Source of the DNA: Neolentinus lepideus HHB14362 ss-1
Taxonomy: Eukaryota > Basidiomycota > Agaricomycetes > Gloeophyllales > Gloeophyllaceae
Assembly (NCBI GenBank): GCA_001632425.1
Contig: KV425689.1
Location: forward strand, 1 to 27,368
Direction: 5' to 3'
Length of the DNA: 27,368 nt
Numbering within the stretch: position 1 is the stretch's first letter; each line of letters opens with the position of its first letter. The position numbers and the translations under genes are program-made. Positions 11,501 to 22,317 of this stretch are shown here, one piece after another. The notes under the pieces were generated by a model, which was given only the letters and a program-made list of their open reading frames with translations, searched no databases and was not told the DNA's origin.

Positions 11501-13012
11501 ACCTTCGACTACAATATGGATATGAAAAGCTCGGCGCTGGCTTTAGCACTATGGGAACTCATGTTTCATGGGAGAAGCGGGCAGAGTCGGCGCGGCAAGC
11601 ATTCCCAGAGGACCCGAACCCCGTCCTTCTTCAGGAAGGAGATGCACTCCTTTGTGAGTTCGACGAGAATATGAAAGCTTTCTTCTTCGGTGATTCCAAC
11701 ACGCATTGGGAACATGCTCTCTGGGAACGTTTTGAGGAGTTCATTCATCCCGAGTACGAGGAGGCGAAGAAGTCTGCGGAGACAGCAATGACTCGTGGTA
11801 TTTCGCTCCAGGACTGTCTGGCGGAGTTTACGAAAGAAGAGCAGCTTGGTGAAGACGATCTCTGGTATTGTCCTCGCTGCAAGAAGCACCAACAGGCGAC
11901 CAAGAAGTTTGACCTGTGGAGTGTGCCGGATATCCTTGTTGTGCACTTGAAGCGGTTCAGCAACAGTCGTATGCTCCGGGACAAGATCGATGCGTTTGTG
12001 GATTTCCCAGTAGAGGGTCTCGATCTTACTGAGCTCGCTGGAGAACGGCAAGTCGCTCGGAACTTGCAGGCTCAAGGTCTCGACGTCACTGAATTTGGTG
12101 ATTTGGATGAGCCGCTCATCTATGATCTCTACGCCGTAGATGAACACTTGGGCGGGCTTGGAGGAGGCCACTATCGGGCATACGCCCACAATCATGTCAC
12201 GGACAAGTGGTACCACTTTGACGACTCATCCGTAACGCCTGCGAAACCTTCCGAGGCCGTGGTAAGTCCAGGCTGCAAAGGATTGCACTAGTCAATACTC
12301 TAATTCTTTGCTTCTTTAGAACGCAAACGCATATCTGCTGTTCTACAAGCGACGCACCAATAGACCGCTTGGCGGAAAGACTCACGTCAAGATAGAGGAG
12401 GCGCGTTCAAAACCCCACACTTACCCGAATGGCAGTCAGGCTGACATTGCCGATGACATGCAATTGCCTACTCCTCCTGACGAAATAGCTCCGCTCTCGG
12501 ATATGACGAAGGACTTGCTGTACTCAAATACAACGGACCTGTTGCCGTTCCGAGGACTTCCCAGTCCTGTGCTATCATCTTCTGGCTCTTCTCCACACAT
12601 GTTGGATGATGGGGACCCTCCGTCATTCGATGAGTCGCAATTCGACGATCTCCTCCAGACGAGCAGTGACCCCCTCGTCTTCGCCAACAAAAGATATGAC
12701 TTCCCGAGTCCGTCTAGCCATGCTTCGCCCACGTCATCCAATGAAGTTGAGGTGGATGATAATGAGCGGGTGGACAATTGGATGGACTTTCCCTCTAGCA
12801 CCCAGTCTTCCGCTCCCCAGAGTAAACTCTGGGACGTGAATTACCGGCCAGAGGACAGCCAGTCCCCGCTCCCAAGCAGCGACTATTCCGACTTGTCGCC
12901 TGTCCTGTCGGCAGTGTCGGACAACCCCTTCACGGAGACGACCGTGCCCGTTGACGACGACTTTGATCCCCCGGACATCAGCAGCTCCCACTCGACGCGG
13001 CACCTGATCTAA
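8600..13012 (+). CDS. Ubiquitin carboxyl-terminal hydrolase, DUSP-USP type (Ubp12/USP15-like)
   Basis: Eight exons (8600-9168, 9235-9903, 9955-10028, 10115-10533, 10597-10710, 10767-10850, 10912-12261, 12320-13012) give 1323 aa in frame. An acidic, Ser-rich leader is followed by a DUSP-like domain around residues 100-215 ([18 protein letters not shown]) and a ubiquitin-like region. The USP catalytic core starts at [13 protein letters not shown] (Cys417), continues through [18 protein letters not shown], and ends with [11 protein letters not shown] (His1063) and YHFDDSS (Asp1080). The His-Asp spacing of 17 equals that of human USP7. Zinc-ligand pairs CPEC and CPRC are present. A long insert within the core, as in USP4/11/15, separates the Cys and His boxes. 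It should cleave isopeptide-linked ubiquitin. The last 200 or so residues are Ser/Asp/Pro-rich and probably disordered. The start is the first in-frame ATG after the divergent promoter. Confidence 0.92.
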
Positions 13013-13277
13013 AGCTGACGGACAACTGAGATGACAATGATCTGTAGCTTATCATGCCTAATCGCATACACATATTGTAGTTTTGCTCTCGCTATCACGC
13101 ACTCTTTGCATACCGGTCATGAATTGTAGTGAATGCAATCGCATATCATCATAGAAATCAAGTATAAATAAGCATATGTTACTGTACAACGCCACAATTG
13201 AACTACTTGGGCAGGGCTTCTCATCTTACCTGAACATACATCGTCTCGCACTGCATCATCTCAAGACAACCAAACCT
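13013..13277. other. Convergent 3' intergenic space
   Basis: These 265 bp separate the stop codons of the USP gene (plus) and the dihydroxyacetone kinase gene (minus). Both 3' UTRs must lie here. The segment is AT-richer than the flanking exons; no structured terminator was recognised. Confidence 0.5.
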
Positions 13278-15608
13278 CTACCCGAGCAGCCCCTCCAAAA
13301 TCGCCTTGACACCCCACGCGCCCGGGTCAGGCACGTTCTCCTTCTTGAGTCTATCCCCCTCCACATACGCGCTTCTCCCCGCTTTCGCCTCCACATGCTT
13401 CGTCTTGTCCGCTGCCTCCGCCGCCTTCTGTACAGCGCCCGCGAACCCGTCATTGGGGAGCGCCTCGGCGAAGGCCGCGAGAGGGTCGATGAGCGTGCGG
13501 CTGGGCGCGCGGGCACGGGTGTAGGTGTAGAGCTTGGCGAGGGCAGAGGAGACCGCCTGGGTCCAGATTTGTGAAGAGGTCGTAGACTGGGACCGGGCTG
13601 ATTGCTGTAGGCCTTGGGCGAGGGCGGAGAAGAAGATCCTAGATTCCCTTGCGTCAGCATCTCTTACCTTCATGTTACGTAGTAAAATTGGGCGTACGAA
13701 TACAGCGCCCCGCTCGTCCCGCCCATCTCCTTTTCCGCGACCTGCGAGATCTGTATCACGGCGCCAAGCACGTCGGTCCCTTTGATCGCCCCGCTGTCGA
13801 CTTTCTGCAACACAGCGGATGCGCCGGCCTTGAGCGTGAGCCCGCAGTCGCCGTCACCGGCGATGGTGTCCATGCGCGTGATCTCGGGCTCGGCGGCGAT
13901 TACCGTCTTGCAGGCGCGGGTCAGGGCGGCGAGGAAGGCGGCGGGGTCGGGGGCGGACAGGTGCGAAGACAGGCCAGTTGCGGCGACGGACTCGGATGAG
14001 GTGGCGGTGGGGACCATGGAGGGGGGCGTAGTGTTGGACGACCAGCGCCAGCCTGGGGCGGAGGCGGGCTCATCGAGGAGGGAGAGGATGAGAGACGTGG
14101 AGACTGCGGAAGATTCGGAAGCGCGTGGGAGGAGGAGAAGGGTGAAGGAGAAGCCGGGCATATTGAGGCTTGACTACGCGCACAGGAAAACAATTATTAG
14201 CACGACGTCGCAGAAGATTAGTGCATCATATGATTTATTACGTACCATGAAGCTCCCAGAGACCACCCTGAGGACCTTCACCCCCCTTCCATACAACGCC
14301 CTCGTCGCCTCCCCCACGACGGCACACAACTCTAGCTCACTCACGCCGCCGAGGTTGTTGACCATCAACACCACCTCGTCGCTCCCATCCCCCTTGAACG
14401 GCACGAAGCTCCTATCGGGGTCGGAGGTGTTCGTGATGAACTCGAGGAGTGAGGGGATAAGCTCGGAGAGCGGGGGCACAGGCGAGAGGCGGCGGTGACC
14501 GGGCTCGTTGTGGATGCCCATGCCAATTTCGATCTCGTCTGCCTTGAGGTGGGATTGAGAGGGCGCAGTGCCGGGGACCTGTGGGAAGTGAGTGGGCAGA
14601 ACGAGAGGGAGGGAAAAGGGGGGACATACGTGCGTGTGCTCGAGTCCGACGCCGATCGTGCCCAGGCGGGAGGCGACCCACTCGGCAAGGGTATAGACTT
14701 CGTCGAGGGACGCACCGCGCCGGGCGAGCGCGCCTGCAAGTTTGTAGACCAGCACCGTGCCCGCGAGGCCTCTGAAATAGCACACAGACGCCACAATTAT
14801 AATCAGATTTGTCATATACACCGGGGTGGAGGGATAGGTAGGAGGGATGATGTATTGCTCACCTTCTCCCAACGATCTTCCCCTGACTCCTTCCGACGGC
14901 GACGTCGTCGCCGACGATGAGGAACTTGACCTTGTCGGCTTTATCCGCGTGCAGGGCACCGTATTGTTCCTTTGCAAGTCCAAAGTTGAGGACGTCGCCG
15001 GTGTAGTTTCTGCAGATATCATGAGTATGGATGGGCAGAATGGACGACGAGCGTACTTGACGATGATGAGTGTTCTGAACAAGAAATTACAGTTCAGCTT
15101 CAGATAAGTGTGCTGACTTAAAGCAGACGTACCCCTTCTCGTTGTCCGCAAGGTCAATGCCCCTCCGGACCTGCGCGGCGTTCGGGGAGGCGAATACGCT
15201 CCCGCACACAGCAGCTAGTCAAGTGGTTAGCGTACGTTTTCTGTGAATTGCATGGCGTTAACAGACCTGTCAAAATTCCATCGCCTGCAGCTCATCACTC
15301 AGTCCTGAAGCACTTAATCCTAGTCAAGCGCCGCTACGCACCTACGAAACCAGCGTGAGCAGGCTCATGCCCTGATCCGCCTCCACAAATCAATGCGACC
15401 TTTGACCGATCCGGGTTTGCGATATACACAACTACACAGATGCAAATGGTATTTGATCAGTTTCAAAGTGAGAAAGAACAGTGGGAGCGTACATACCCTT
15501 GTTCTCCGGGTCCAACACTAGAGCGGGGTTCAGCCTGCAGAGACCCTCGAGCGAGTCCACGACGAGCTTTTCAGGTGTATTGAGGAAGTGCTTATTCTGT
15601 ACAGACAT
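13278..15608 (-). CDS. DAK1: Dihydroxyacetone kinase (DhaK-DhaL fusion, ATP-dependent)
   Basis: Ten exons (15608-15497, 15431-15342, 15284-15267, 15214-15133, 15074-15057, 15009-14863, 14771-14630, 14578-14246, 14173-13698, 13638-13278) give 592 aa, near yeast Dak1 (584). It phosphorylates dihydroxyacetone to DHAP with ATP, serving glycerol use and dihydroxyacetone detoxification. The DhaK domain shows CGGGSGHEPAHAGFVG (53-68), KNYTGDVLNFGLA, FLIVGDDVAVG and EIGMGIHNEPG, where His226 is the expected covalent substrate-binding histidine. The C-terminal DhaL domain has MDTIAGDGDCGLTL (415-428), whose aspartates bind Mg-nucleotide, and GGTSGALYS. Exons 3 and 5 are each only 18 nt. They are needed to restore the conserved GDGILTAAV and LIIVKNYTGD blocks. 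A TATATAAG box lies 41-48 bp upstream of the ATG. Cytosolic location is inferred from the family. Confidence 0.92.
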
Positions 15609-16234
15609 ATTGGTGTGGGTAGCTGCTGAGGAGTATTCGCAAGCATTGCTTATATACTGTCAGCTGAACGGCTCGAGACGGGGGGGCCACTTGTTCTGTC
15701 GCATTCCGTCAGACCTCTGCTATTCCAGGACGCAGCCAATTGCTTTAGATCTTGTGAACGCGACCGGCGCGGCCATGGCTCTGGAGCTGGTGAACGCCAT
15801 GATTCATGGGCCTCGGTACTTCGTATAAATAATATCCATGTCCAGACCGCAATTACATTGGAGAAATGGGGGCTACAGTTAATAACCACCAAAGCCTCGG
15901 GCCGGACGGATGTCTGTCATCCTCTTGATCATGAGTGGAAAATGAGTAGACTTGGTACGCGTCTCCTAAAAAAGACTTAGTAGGCGAGCAACTGTCTTAG
16001 AAAATGAGCAATAATCATGATTAATTTAGTAGTAACATGGTCTGTTGTTGGTATCGGGTCACTACTACCGAGAGAGCCCTTGAATTTCCAGGTGGCCGGG
16101 TGTGTGCGAGCCACATATGGCTAGAGTGCATTCTGGATAACGACTTTCATTGCTACAAGTACATTTCCTTTGAATTGATGCTGCTATTACACGAGGCTGA
16201 GATAGGATGAGGTTTCCTTTATGCACGTTGTCGG
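15609..16234. other. Intergenic between DAK and UCH genes
   Basis: This 626-bp space holds the DAK promoter side (TATA at 15649-15656) and the 3' flank of the UCH gene. Short AT-rich blocks around 15960-16050 show no coding motif. No RNA gene or mobile element was recognised. Confidence 0.5.
15649..15656 (-). promoter_or_regulatory. TATA box of the dihydroxyacetone kinase gene
   Basis: The minus-strand octamer TATATAAG ends 41 bp before the ATG at 15608. A TATA element fits a stress- or carbon-regulated gene, unlike the TATA-less housekeeping promoters nearby. That interpretation is inference. Confidence 0.5.
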
Positions 16235-17344
16235 TCACTGGGGCGGCCCCAGCGACATCACGCTAAACTGCATACTCGATGATTGCGAGATATACCTCTC
16301 CTTGATAAAGTTGGCCACATCCTGCCCATACCCAATAAGTACCATCACTCCCAATATAGCAAACCACTCACCGTCAACAAATCTTCACACAGCCCCCTAT
16401 CCACCGGACCCACCCTCCGTCCATCTAGCTCCACGAGCCGCTGCCCGCCCTGCCCAGGCACCTCGCTCTCTCGCGACACCTTTGTCGGCGCCTCGACGAA
16501 GCACGTGTAGTGAAGGTTCACGTCCGCGTCGGAAGGGGGCGAGGCAGACTGCCCCGCAGAGGCGGTCGACGCGTGGATGGAGGCGAAGACGGGCGTCGTC
16601 TCGAGGAGGTGCGCGCGTTCTTCGGGGGTTTTGTCTACCAGTGAGATGTGAGTGCTGCTGGCATGTGCGCGAGGACGGCAGACAGCGGACCTTGGCATTG
16701 CCCGATGAAGGTGGCGAGCGGGGACTCGGGCTTCAGGACGATGTCAGACTGGGGGCAGGCAGGAAAGAAAGAGTCAAATGAGTGGAGAAACGCAGAATGG
16801 GAAGTAGCGTACGTTCGCGAGCGCATGTATCAACGCCATCGTCCCACACGCGTTGCCAATCTACCAAGCGCAGTCCAGCTCACCTCTCACATACTCAAAG
16901 TAGTCACTCACAGTCTGCTTAATAAACAAAATGGTCGGATCGAGCTCGCTTTCCTTATTCTTCAACTCCTCATCCTCCTCCCTCCGCTTCCTCTCATACT
17001 CCTCCGTGATCGGGAAGCACATGATGATGGCCTTGACGGGCTTGGGGACCATCGCAAGCAGCTATAAGGATCGCGCAGTCAGTACATCCTGAACTATACT
17101 AGTACCAGTACAATAGATGCACCTCAGGATCGAGACCGTAGACATCAGAGAACTCGAACTGGGAGGTGACGAGGCCCGCAGCTGTGGCCCACTGTCATGA
17201 CAGTCAACGTTCAGCTCGGGCACAAGGTTGGCGAGACTGACCGTGTTGAGGACCTGGGAGAATAGGAGGTGAGAGATGGGGTCGGGCACAAGGTTGAGAT
17301 GGTACCTCCGGGTTGCTTTCGAGCGGGATCCATCGCGATGCCAT
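16235..17344 (-). CDS. Ubiquitin C-terminal hydrolase, UCH-L3 type (peptidase C12)
   Basis: Eight exons (17344-17306, 17253-17242, 17191-17123, 17061-16912, 16860-16813, 16748-16691, 16634-16372, 16321-16235) join in frame to 241 aa; human UCHL3 has 230. The N-terminus WIPLESNPEVLNTW and FSDVYGLDPELLAMVPKPVK are typical of the family. Catalytic residues occupy near-identical positions: the oxyanion Gln89 in IKQT, Cys95 in IGNACGTMALIHALAN, His167 in LHYTCFV and Asp196 in ELDGRRVGP. The C-terminus is FSVMSLGPPQ. The enzyme removes small adducts and disordered tails from ubiquitin (in some fungi also from Nedd8/Rub1) and recycles ubiquitin precursors in the cytosol. The crossover-loop region between Cys and His carries an Ala/Ser-rich stretch and is slightly longer than in the human protein. 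Exon 2 is a 12-nt micro-exon coding VLNT. Confidence 0.92.
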
Positions 17345-17751
17345 GCTAGTTCGAGTCCAACTTTGATGTCCTGTTAAGGTGGTGGCGGTGATATCAGCCA
17401 CCTCATAAAGATTATTGTGGCATTGAAAGTCTTGTTTACCAGATCAAGTCTACATTGAAAGCCATGGAAGGTCAAATACAATTATTGGCCTGAGCTCAGT
17501 CGGTTGCCCCCCACACGTTCAGGAATGCTTTTGGCCCGATAGCTTCGAACTAGCGGAACGTTGAATCCGTTTACGCTTCCAATAATGGCTGTGACTCGAC
17601 ATGGAAGTACCGCCCAAAAGGACTAAGTACAAAGTCAGAATATCGATACAAAATCACGATGTCCCAGGTCTAGAATAATATGGTATAAATAGCTTCAAAG
17701 CTTTGTCTGCTGCATGGATCTCGGGATGCCCAGAACAAAGCAACACTCCTC
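17345..17751. other. Intergenic between UCH and DNA ligase genes
   Basis: This 407-bp space holds the UCH promoter on the minus strand and the 3' flank of the ligase gene. A TATAAATA at 17684-17691 reads on the plus strand, where no supported gene follows. Nothing else was recognised. Confidence 0.45.
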
Positions 17752-20735
17752 TCAATCGCCACCCTTGGTATTGGTAATAGACGCGAGCGGTTTTAAAGCC
17801 AGCCTCTTCTCCTGGTCTCCTGTCTTCCGTCTCTTCCCCGCTCTCCCCTCATCTGCCTCCATCAACCTCTCCCTCCATCCCTCCACCTCCCTCTTCCTCT
17901 TCACCGGGCAGCTCACCCCAGGGCTCGCCTCATGACCCCACAGCCCCTTACACCAATCCTCCACATCCTTGTCCGGTCTGTCTTTCCCGACAGCGGCAAG
18001 CGCAATGGACTGGTACTCTCCGAGAGGGGTAGCATCAGCCCAGGTGCGTTCAGCCCGACGGAAAACTTTGGTGAGGCGCGGGAAGCGGAGCGCATAGTAC
18101 TGATTTCAAGCGCACGCAGTGAGTGCGTTGCCGAGAAGGAGGAAGGGCGAGAAGACGAACCTTGCTTGACCGCTCCTTTGTAAAACCCGCCCCAAAAACT
18201 TCTACCACGAGCGGAACCTCCAGGATCACCTCCGGCTTTGGAAAGCAACCCATGCCACTAACAGTGTATGTTAGTTGATCTGGAGACTGAGAGTCTATCA
18301 GTTTAACGGCATATCTTAGTTTGAACTTGCGATCGGTGAAGACGCACGTGGCTGCCATACACGAAGGACTCCGCGCTACGAATCATGAAGTTGAGCTGCT
18401 CGAGCTGTTCGCGCGAGAGGCCGTACGATGCTTCAGCGAGGACTTGGAAGTCGGGTTTTGTGCTGGACTATAGAGAAGGTGAGATTCTCGACACAAATAG
18501 ACAGAAATTCAACATAGATGTACATTGATCTTACACTCCGCACTGTTCTTCAGAGCACCAAGATAAAATGTCGTGTACGTCCCGGGCGCCACTGAGCAGG
18601 TGGTCAGTCAGCACAGACCATACGTCGAACCCACATTCTGCTCACCTCTCAGTTCCCTTCCCCGATCTTTGTCCCATCGTGCCGCGAGGAGGACAAGGTC
18701 GACTGCATCTCCGTGCCCCGGTATGTAGTCCTTCTTAAGCTGAATCCCTCTAGGTAAGCCCTCCACAGGGGTATTACAGATGAGATACTACGTTACCTTT
18801 ACCCATGGACTCCATCCCCCATACCACCCCTTCTCGGCCTTCAACACCAAGCCCTCCTCACGTCTCACCAACGCCTGCGCAAAGACCTCTCTCAACTGTC
18901 CCCGCGCCTCCTCTCCTTCCCCATTCTCTCCTCCCTCCCAGACCTCGCCAATGAGAAAGCGGTCGGCTAACATGGCGTACCCCGGCTCCGGCAGTATGAT
19001 AGATTCCAAGAGGGCACGGCGGGTAGCGTAAGGTGTGGAGAGAAGGGAGACCGAATTGAGGAGGAGGAGGTCGAAGAAGACTAGGGCGAGGTGGCGCGGG
19101 GAGGAAGCGGAAGTCTGGGAATCGCTAGAAGAGGATGTTAGACGAGGTGATTGTTGGGCAGTCAAGTATTGCGGGCATACTTGTCTGCAGCCATGGCAGT
19201 AAACCTGCGCGACCCGCGGACGCCTTGTGCTGTGAACTCGATGAGGTCGCGGATGTGGTAGAACTCTGAATATTGCATTAAGGATTGCTAGGCAGTGGAG
19301 GGGTGCTGACTGGACGTACCGTCGATTTTATTCAGTTCTTCCGAGAAGGCGACCATCTCGGCTTCGAGCACTATGTTCTTCCAAATCTTGCTGTGGCACC
19401 GTCTACGGGTAGGATTGGAATTATCGGAGTGGGTGAGGTTGTCGAAGCCCAATACGCGAAGTACAATCCTAGAGTAGGGTTTTAGTGTCTTTCCAGCTGA
19501 AGGTGTGCACCGATAAAAGCTAAACTGACGGATGCACAGCAATCCGATCCAATGTCGAATCCCTCCTGCTCTTACTATAAATTGTTATCTTCGGCACGCC
19601 GTCATTGAGGACTTGAACGTGGATCTGTGCGCGCTCGCCGTCATACTTTGTTTCTGCCCAAACCCGGTCGGTAGATCGGAATTGCTGGAGGGCGTGCAAA
19701 CAGGATTGGGCCTTGCGGCATTTTGGGATCTTCGCGTGCGCGTCAATCATCAGTCAGGTTTTATGCCTACAAGGCATTTGAGGGAAGGGATACCTGTATC
19801 GGCACACCGACTTGCAGTTTGCAGAGATCGGGAGGGAGGCTTGACTCAAGGGCCATGCTAGCATCTTCGAACGAGTTGGTGGACTTGTACGCACGCCACA
19901 TCACCCCAGACGGGTCCCATATCTTCATCGCATCATCCTTGGTCAGCATGGTCACCGCATTGCTCTTGTATTCTTTTAGGGCGGCTGTAAAGTGTGTTTC
20001 AGTGATTGTATAGAGCACGGGCCGGAGGTCCTTGAGAATTATCTGTGTGATGAAAGAGGCGGCGGAGGGGGTCAGACGGGAGTAGATTGAGGACAGGATT
20101 TCGAAGCGGGGACGTCGGCGAGACTTGGGTTGGTTTGAGCGGTTTGAGCGGGCGGAGTAGGCGGAGGTGGAAGCGAGTTCGCTAAGGAGAGCGTCGAGGT
20201 CTTTGAGAGTAGGTTGAGGCACAGCATCTTCGTCTTGAGTCTAACCGATCGAGGTAATCAGCCACACATGTGTATTGAAGCACACCAGGTTCGAATACTA
20301 GCATATAACCTAGATTCCATAACATCTTTGACGACTATACCTAAACACCCTTTACTAGACTCCGAGTTCCAGTGAATGAGACGCTGTTTGGCGGAGGTCG
20401 GTGCGGAGGCAAAGATCTTGACGAGATACTGCGCGAGCTTCGTCTCTTGCAACTCGTACTTTCTGCACACATCCTCTTCGGGGAAGAGGAGACGAAATAC
20501 CACACTCGTCGCGCCTGCGGGGACGTGTCCATGGCCGGCTTTCAACTGGGCTACCCAGTGGCGGAAAATCTCGACAACGGGCTGAGGATGCGTCCCCCTC
20601 GAATAAGATCGCGTTCTTCGTGGTGCGACGTGTGATATATTCTCGAGCAGCGAAGTGAATCTTATCTGGTCAACGCGACGTGCAGAGGGGTTAAAAGAAA
20701 ACTCACGAGGAGAGAGAAAGATCGAATGAGGCCAT
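17752..20735 (-). CDS. ATP-dependent DNA ligase without BRCT domains
   Basis: Twelve exons (20735-20707, 20660-20284, 20233-19794, 19729-19530, 19468-19320, 19265-19181, 19124-18797, 18739-18646, 18591-18524, 18467-18348, 18286-18161, 18099-17752) give 787 aa. An N-terminal helical DNA-binding region (about 15-250) precedes nucleotidyltransferase motif [14 protein letters not shown], with Lys310 as the AMP-accepting residue. Then come [28 protein letters not shown] (439-449), EEGLVLK (516-522) and [13 protein letters not shown] (535-547). The OB-fold region ends near [13 protein letters not shown] (673-685). The order and several motifs resemble DNA ligase IV, but a basic, Lys/Arg-rich tail of about 100 residues replaces the tandem BRCT domains that bind Xrcc4/Lif1. 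It is therefore probably a separate fungal ligase family and not canonical Lig4. The exon 2/3 junction (20284/20233) is the weakest splice call. The start is divergent from CNOT9. Confidence 0.82.
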
Positions 20736-21008
20736 AGATACTTATGTACAGCGGCTGAGATATGGTACAAAGACGAGAAAGAGACGCACGACTGCCACAG
20801 GATGCCAGTGCATCTGGGTGGGGGTGTGGCGTCGTGTCAGTTTCAGTCTGGCATGCCGGGCTTGTCGCTGGTCCATGTTGTACCCCGTGGGAAATGTCAC
20901 AAACTACAGCACCTGCCTAATCCGTCCACAAGTCACGTGGTGCTTAGTCAGACAATCAGATACTTGAATCGGCGCTGCTCTGCTCGACTTGGATGCTCTC
21001 TCGACGGT
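20736..21008. promoter_or_regulatory. Shared divergent promoter, DNA ligase / CNOT9
   Basis: The two ATGs are 273 bp apart and point away from each other. A palindromic CACGTG E-box sits at 20934-20939 within GTCACGTGGT, a core recognised in fungi by bHLH factors such as Cbf1-type proteins. No convincing TATA box was seen. The region is open in the CNOT9 frame back to 20802, so a longer CNOT9 start is possible but unlikely. Confidence 0.55.
20934..20939. promoter_or_regulatory. CACGTG E-box
   Basis: A perfect CACGTG palindrome, 70 bp upstream of the CNOT9 ATG and about 200 bp upstream of the ligase ATG. Binding by a bHLH factor is inferred from the motif alone. Confidence 0.4.
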
Positions 21009-22317
21009 ATGGCTGGCCTGGTCTCGCCTAAGCCCGTCTCATACATGCAGAACACCCCGCCCTACAACTTTTACCAGCGCGGTCCTGCCTCTGCATTTGC
21101 TGAACCTCCGAGTGCGCTCCCGCCGACGCTCCCGCCGACGCAGCCGACGCCCCATCAGACTATGAGCCATTATAGTGGCAGCTCGATGGCGCCGGGGGTT
21201 CCGCCGGGCCATGATGAGACCAAGGTGTATGCCTTGGTGATTGAGCTGATGGATCCGGCTACGAGAGAAAGTGCGCTGCTCGAGCTGAGCAAGAAGCGGG
21301 AGCAGTACGATGACCTTGCTCTGGTTCTCTGGCATTCGTTCGGTACGTCGTGCGACTCGACAACTCTTTCTAGTTTTAGCCTTAGACCCTTCCAGGCATC
21401 ATGCCCGCCCTTCTGCAAGAGATCGTTTCTGTCTACCCTCTTCTATCTCCACCGAATCTTACCGCACACGTTTCCAACCGCGTCTGTAACGCTCTCGCTC
21501 TTTTACAATGTGTTGCGTCACACTCCGAGACCCGTCAACTCTTCTTGAATGGTTCGTACCTCTTTCGCTTTTGATCCGTCTTCTGATTCTAGCTGCGATC
21601 AGCCCATATACCACTCTTCTTATATCCCTTCCTCAATACTACCTCCAAGACTCGCCCCTTTGAATACCTCCGCCTCACCTCTCTCGGTGTCATCGGAGCG
21701 CTCGTTAAGGTTAGCTTCACTCTTCTTCCTTTCCATCACGTCTCCCGTCCTACCTTCGCCCTCCATCTCAACCCTTCCCTTCTCGTATAGCAAAACGACA
21801 ACACCACCGTCATCCATTTCCTCCTCTCCACTGAAATCATCCCTCTCTGCCTCCGCATCATGGAGACCGGTTCTGAGCTCTCCAAAACTGTTGCCATCTT
21901 CATCGTCCAGAAGATTCTTCTCGATGAAACCGGCTTAACCTACATCTGTCACACTTACGAGAGATTCTACGCGGTCGGGACGGTGCTCAGTAATATGGTG
22001 AATCAGCTGGTAGAAACACAGGCGGTGCGGCTGCTGAAGCATGTTGTGAGGTGCTATCTGCGGCTGAGTGATAATTTGAGGTATGTATCTTAGCTGATGT
22101 ATCCCACGTGTCGGGTGGTACTGATGAGCGCATGCAGGGCTAGGGAGGCACTCCGTGCTTGCTTGCCCGAGCCGCTTCGAGACAACACCTTTGCGTCCCT
22201 TTTAAAGGTATGTCGTTCCTCTTCTTTTACTCCGCAGGTGCTGACCGGATTACGCAGGGCGACATGGTGACCAAGCGCTGCCTCACGACACTCCTAAACA
22301 ACCTTAATGAGCAGTAA
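21009..22317 (+). CDS. CNOT9: CCR4-NOT complex subunit CNOT9 / Rcd1 (Caf40)
   Basis: Six exons (21009-21342, 21396-21551, 21603-21709, 21791-22080, 22138-22207, 22258-22317) give 338 aa in frame. After a Pro/Gln-rich leader of about 70 residues comes the armadillo-like Rcd1 fold: [78 protein letters not shown] and [15 protein letters not shown]. The body is very strongly conserved across eukaryotes (human CNOT9 has 299 aa). The protein is a structural and adaptor subunit of CCR4-NOT, linking deadenylation and translational repression factors to NOT1 in the cytoplasm. I chose the ATG at 21009 because the upstream frame (from 20802) has promoter-like sequence and no family similarity. It is divergent from the ligase and is the last intact gene before the repeat region. 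Confidence 0.92.

Noticed and set aside
13782..14498. Plus-strand open frame of 238 codons
   Set aside because: Antisense to DAK exons 8 and 9 and their intron; GC-rich coding DNA keeps the opposite strand open.
14174..15157. Single minus-strand open frame of 327 codons
   Set aside because: It reads through several DAK introns. Only the part over exon 8 matches the enzyme, and splicing restores the full conserved protein.
16221..16781. Plus-strand open frame of 186 codons
   Set aside because: Antisense to UCH exons 6-8, low-complexity Arg/Pro translation and no recognisable domain.
17684..17935. TATAAATA followed by a plus-strand frame of 73 codons
   Set aside because: The frame runs antisense into the ligase C-terminal exon and has no motif; the TATA match alone is not enough for a gene.
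20802..21008. Longer N-terminus for CNOT9
   Set aside because: The extension is open but unlike any CNOT9 and would consume the divergent promoter with its E-box.
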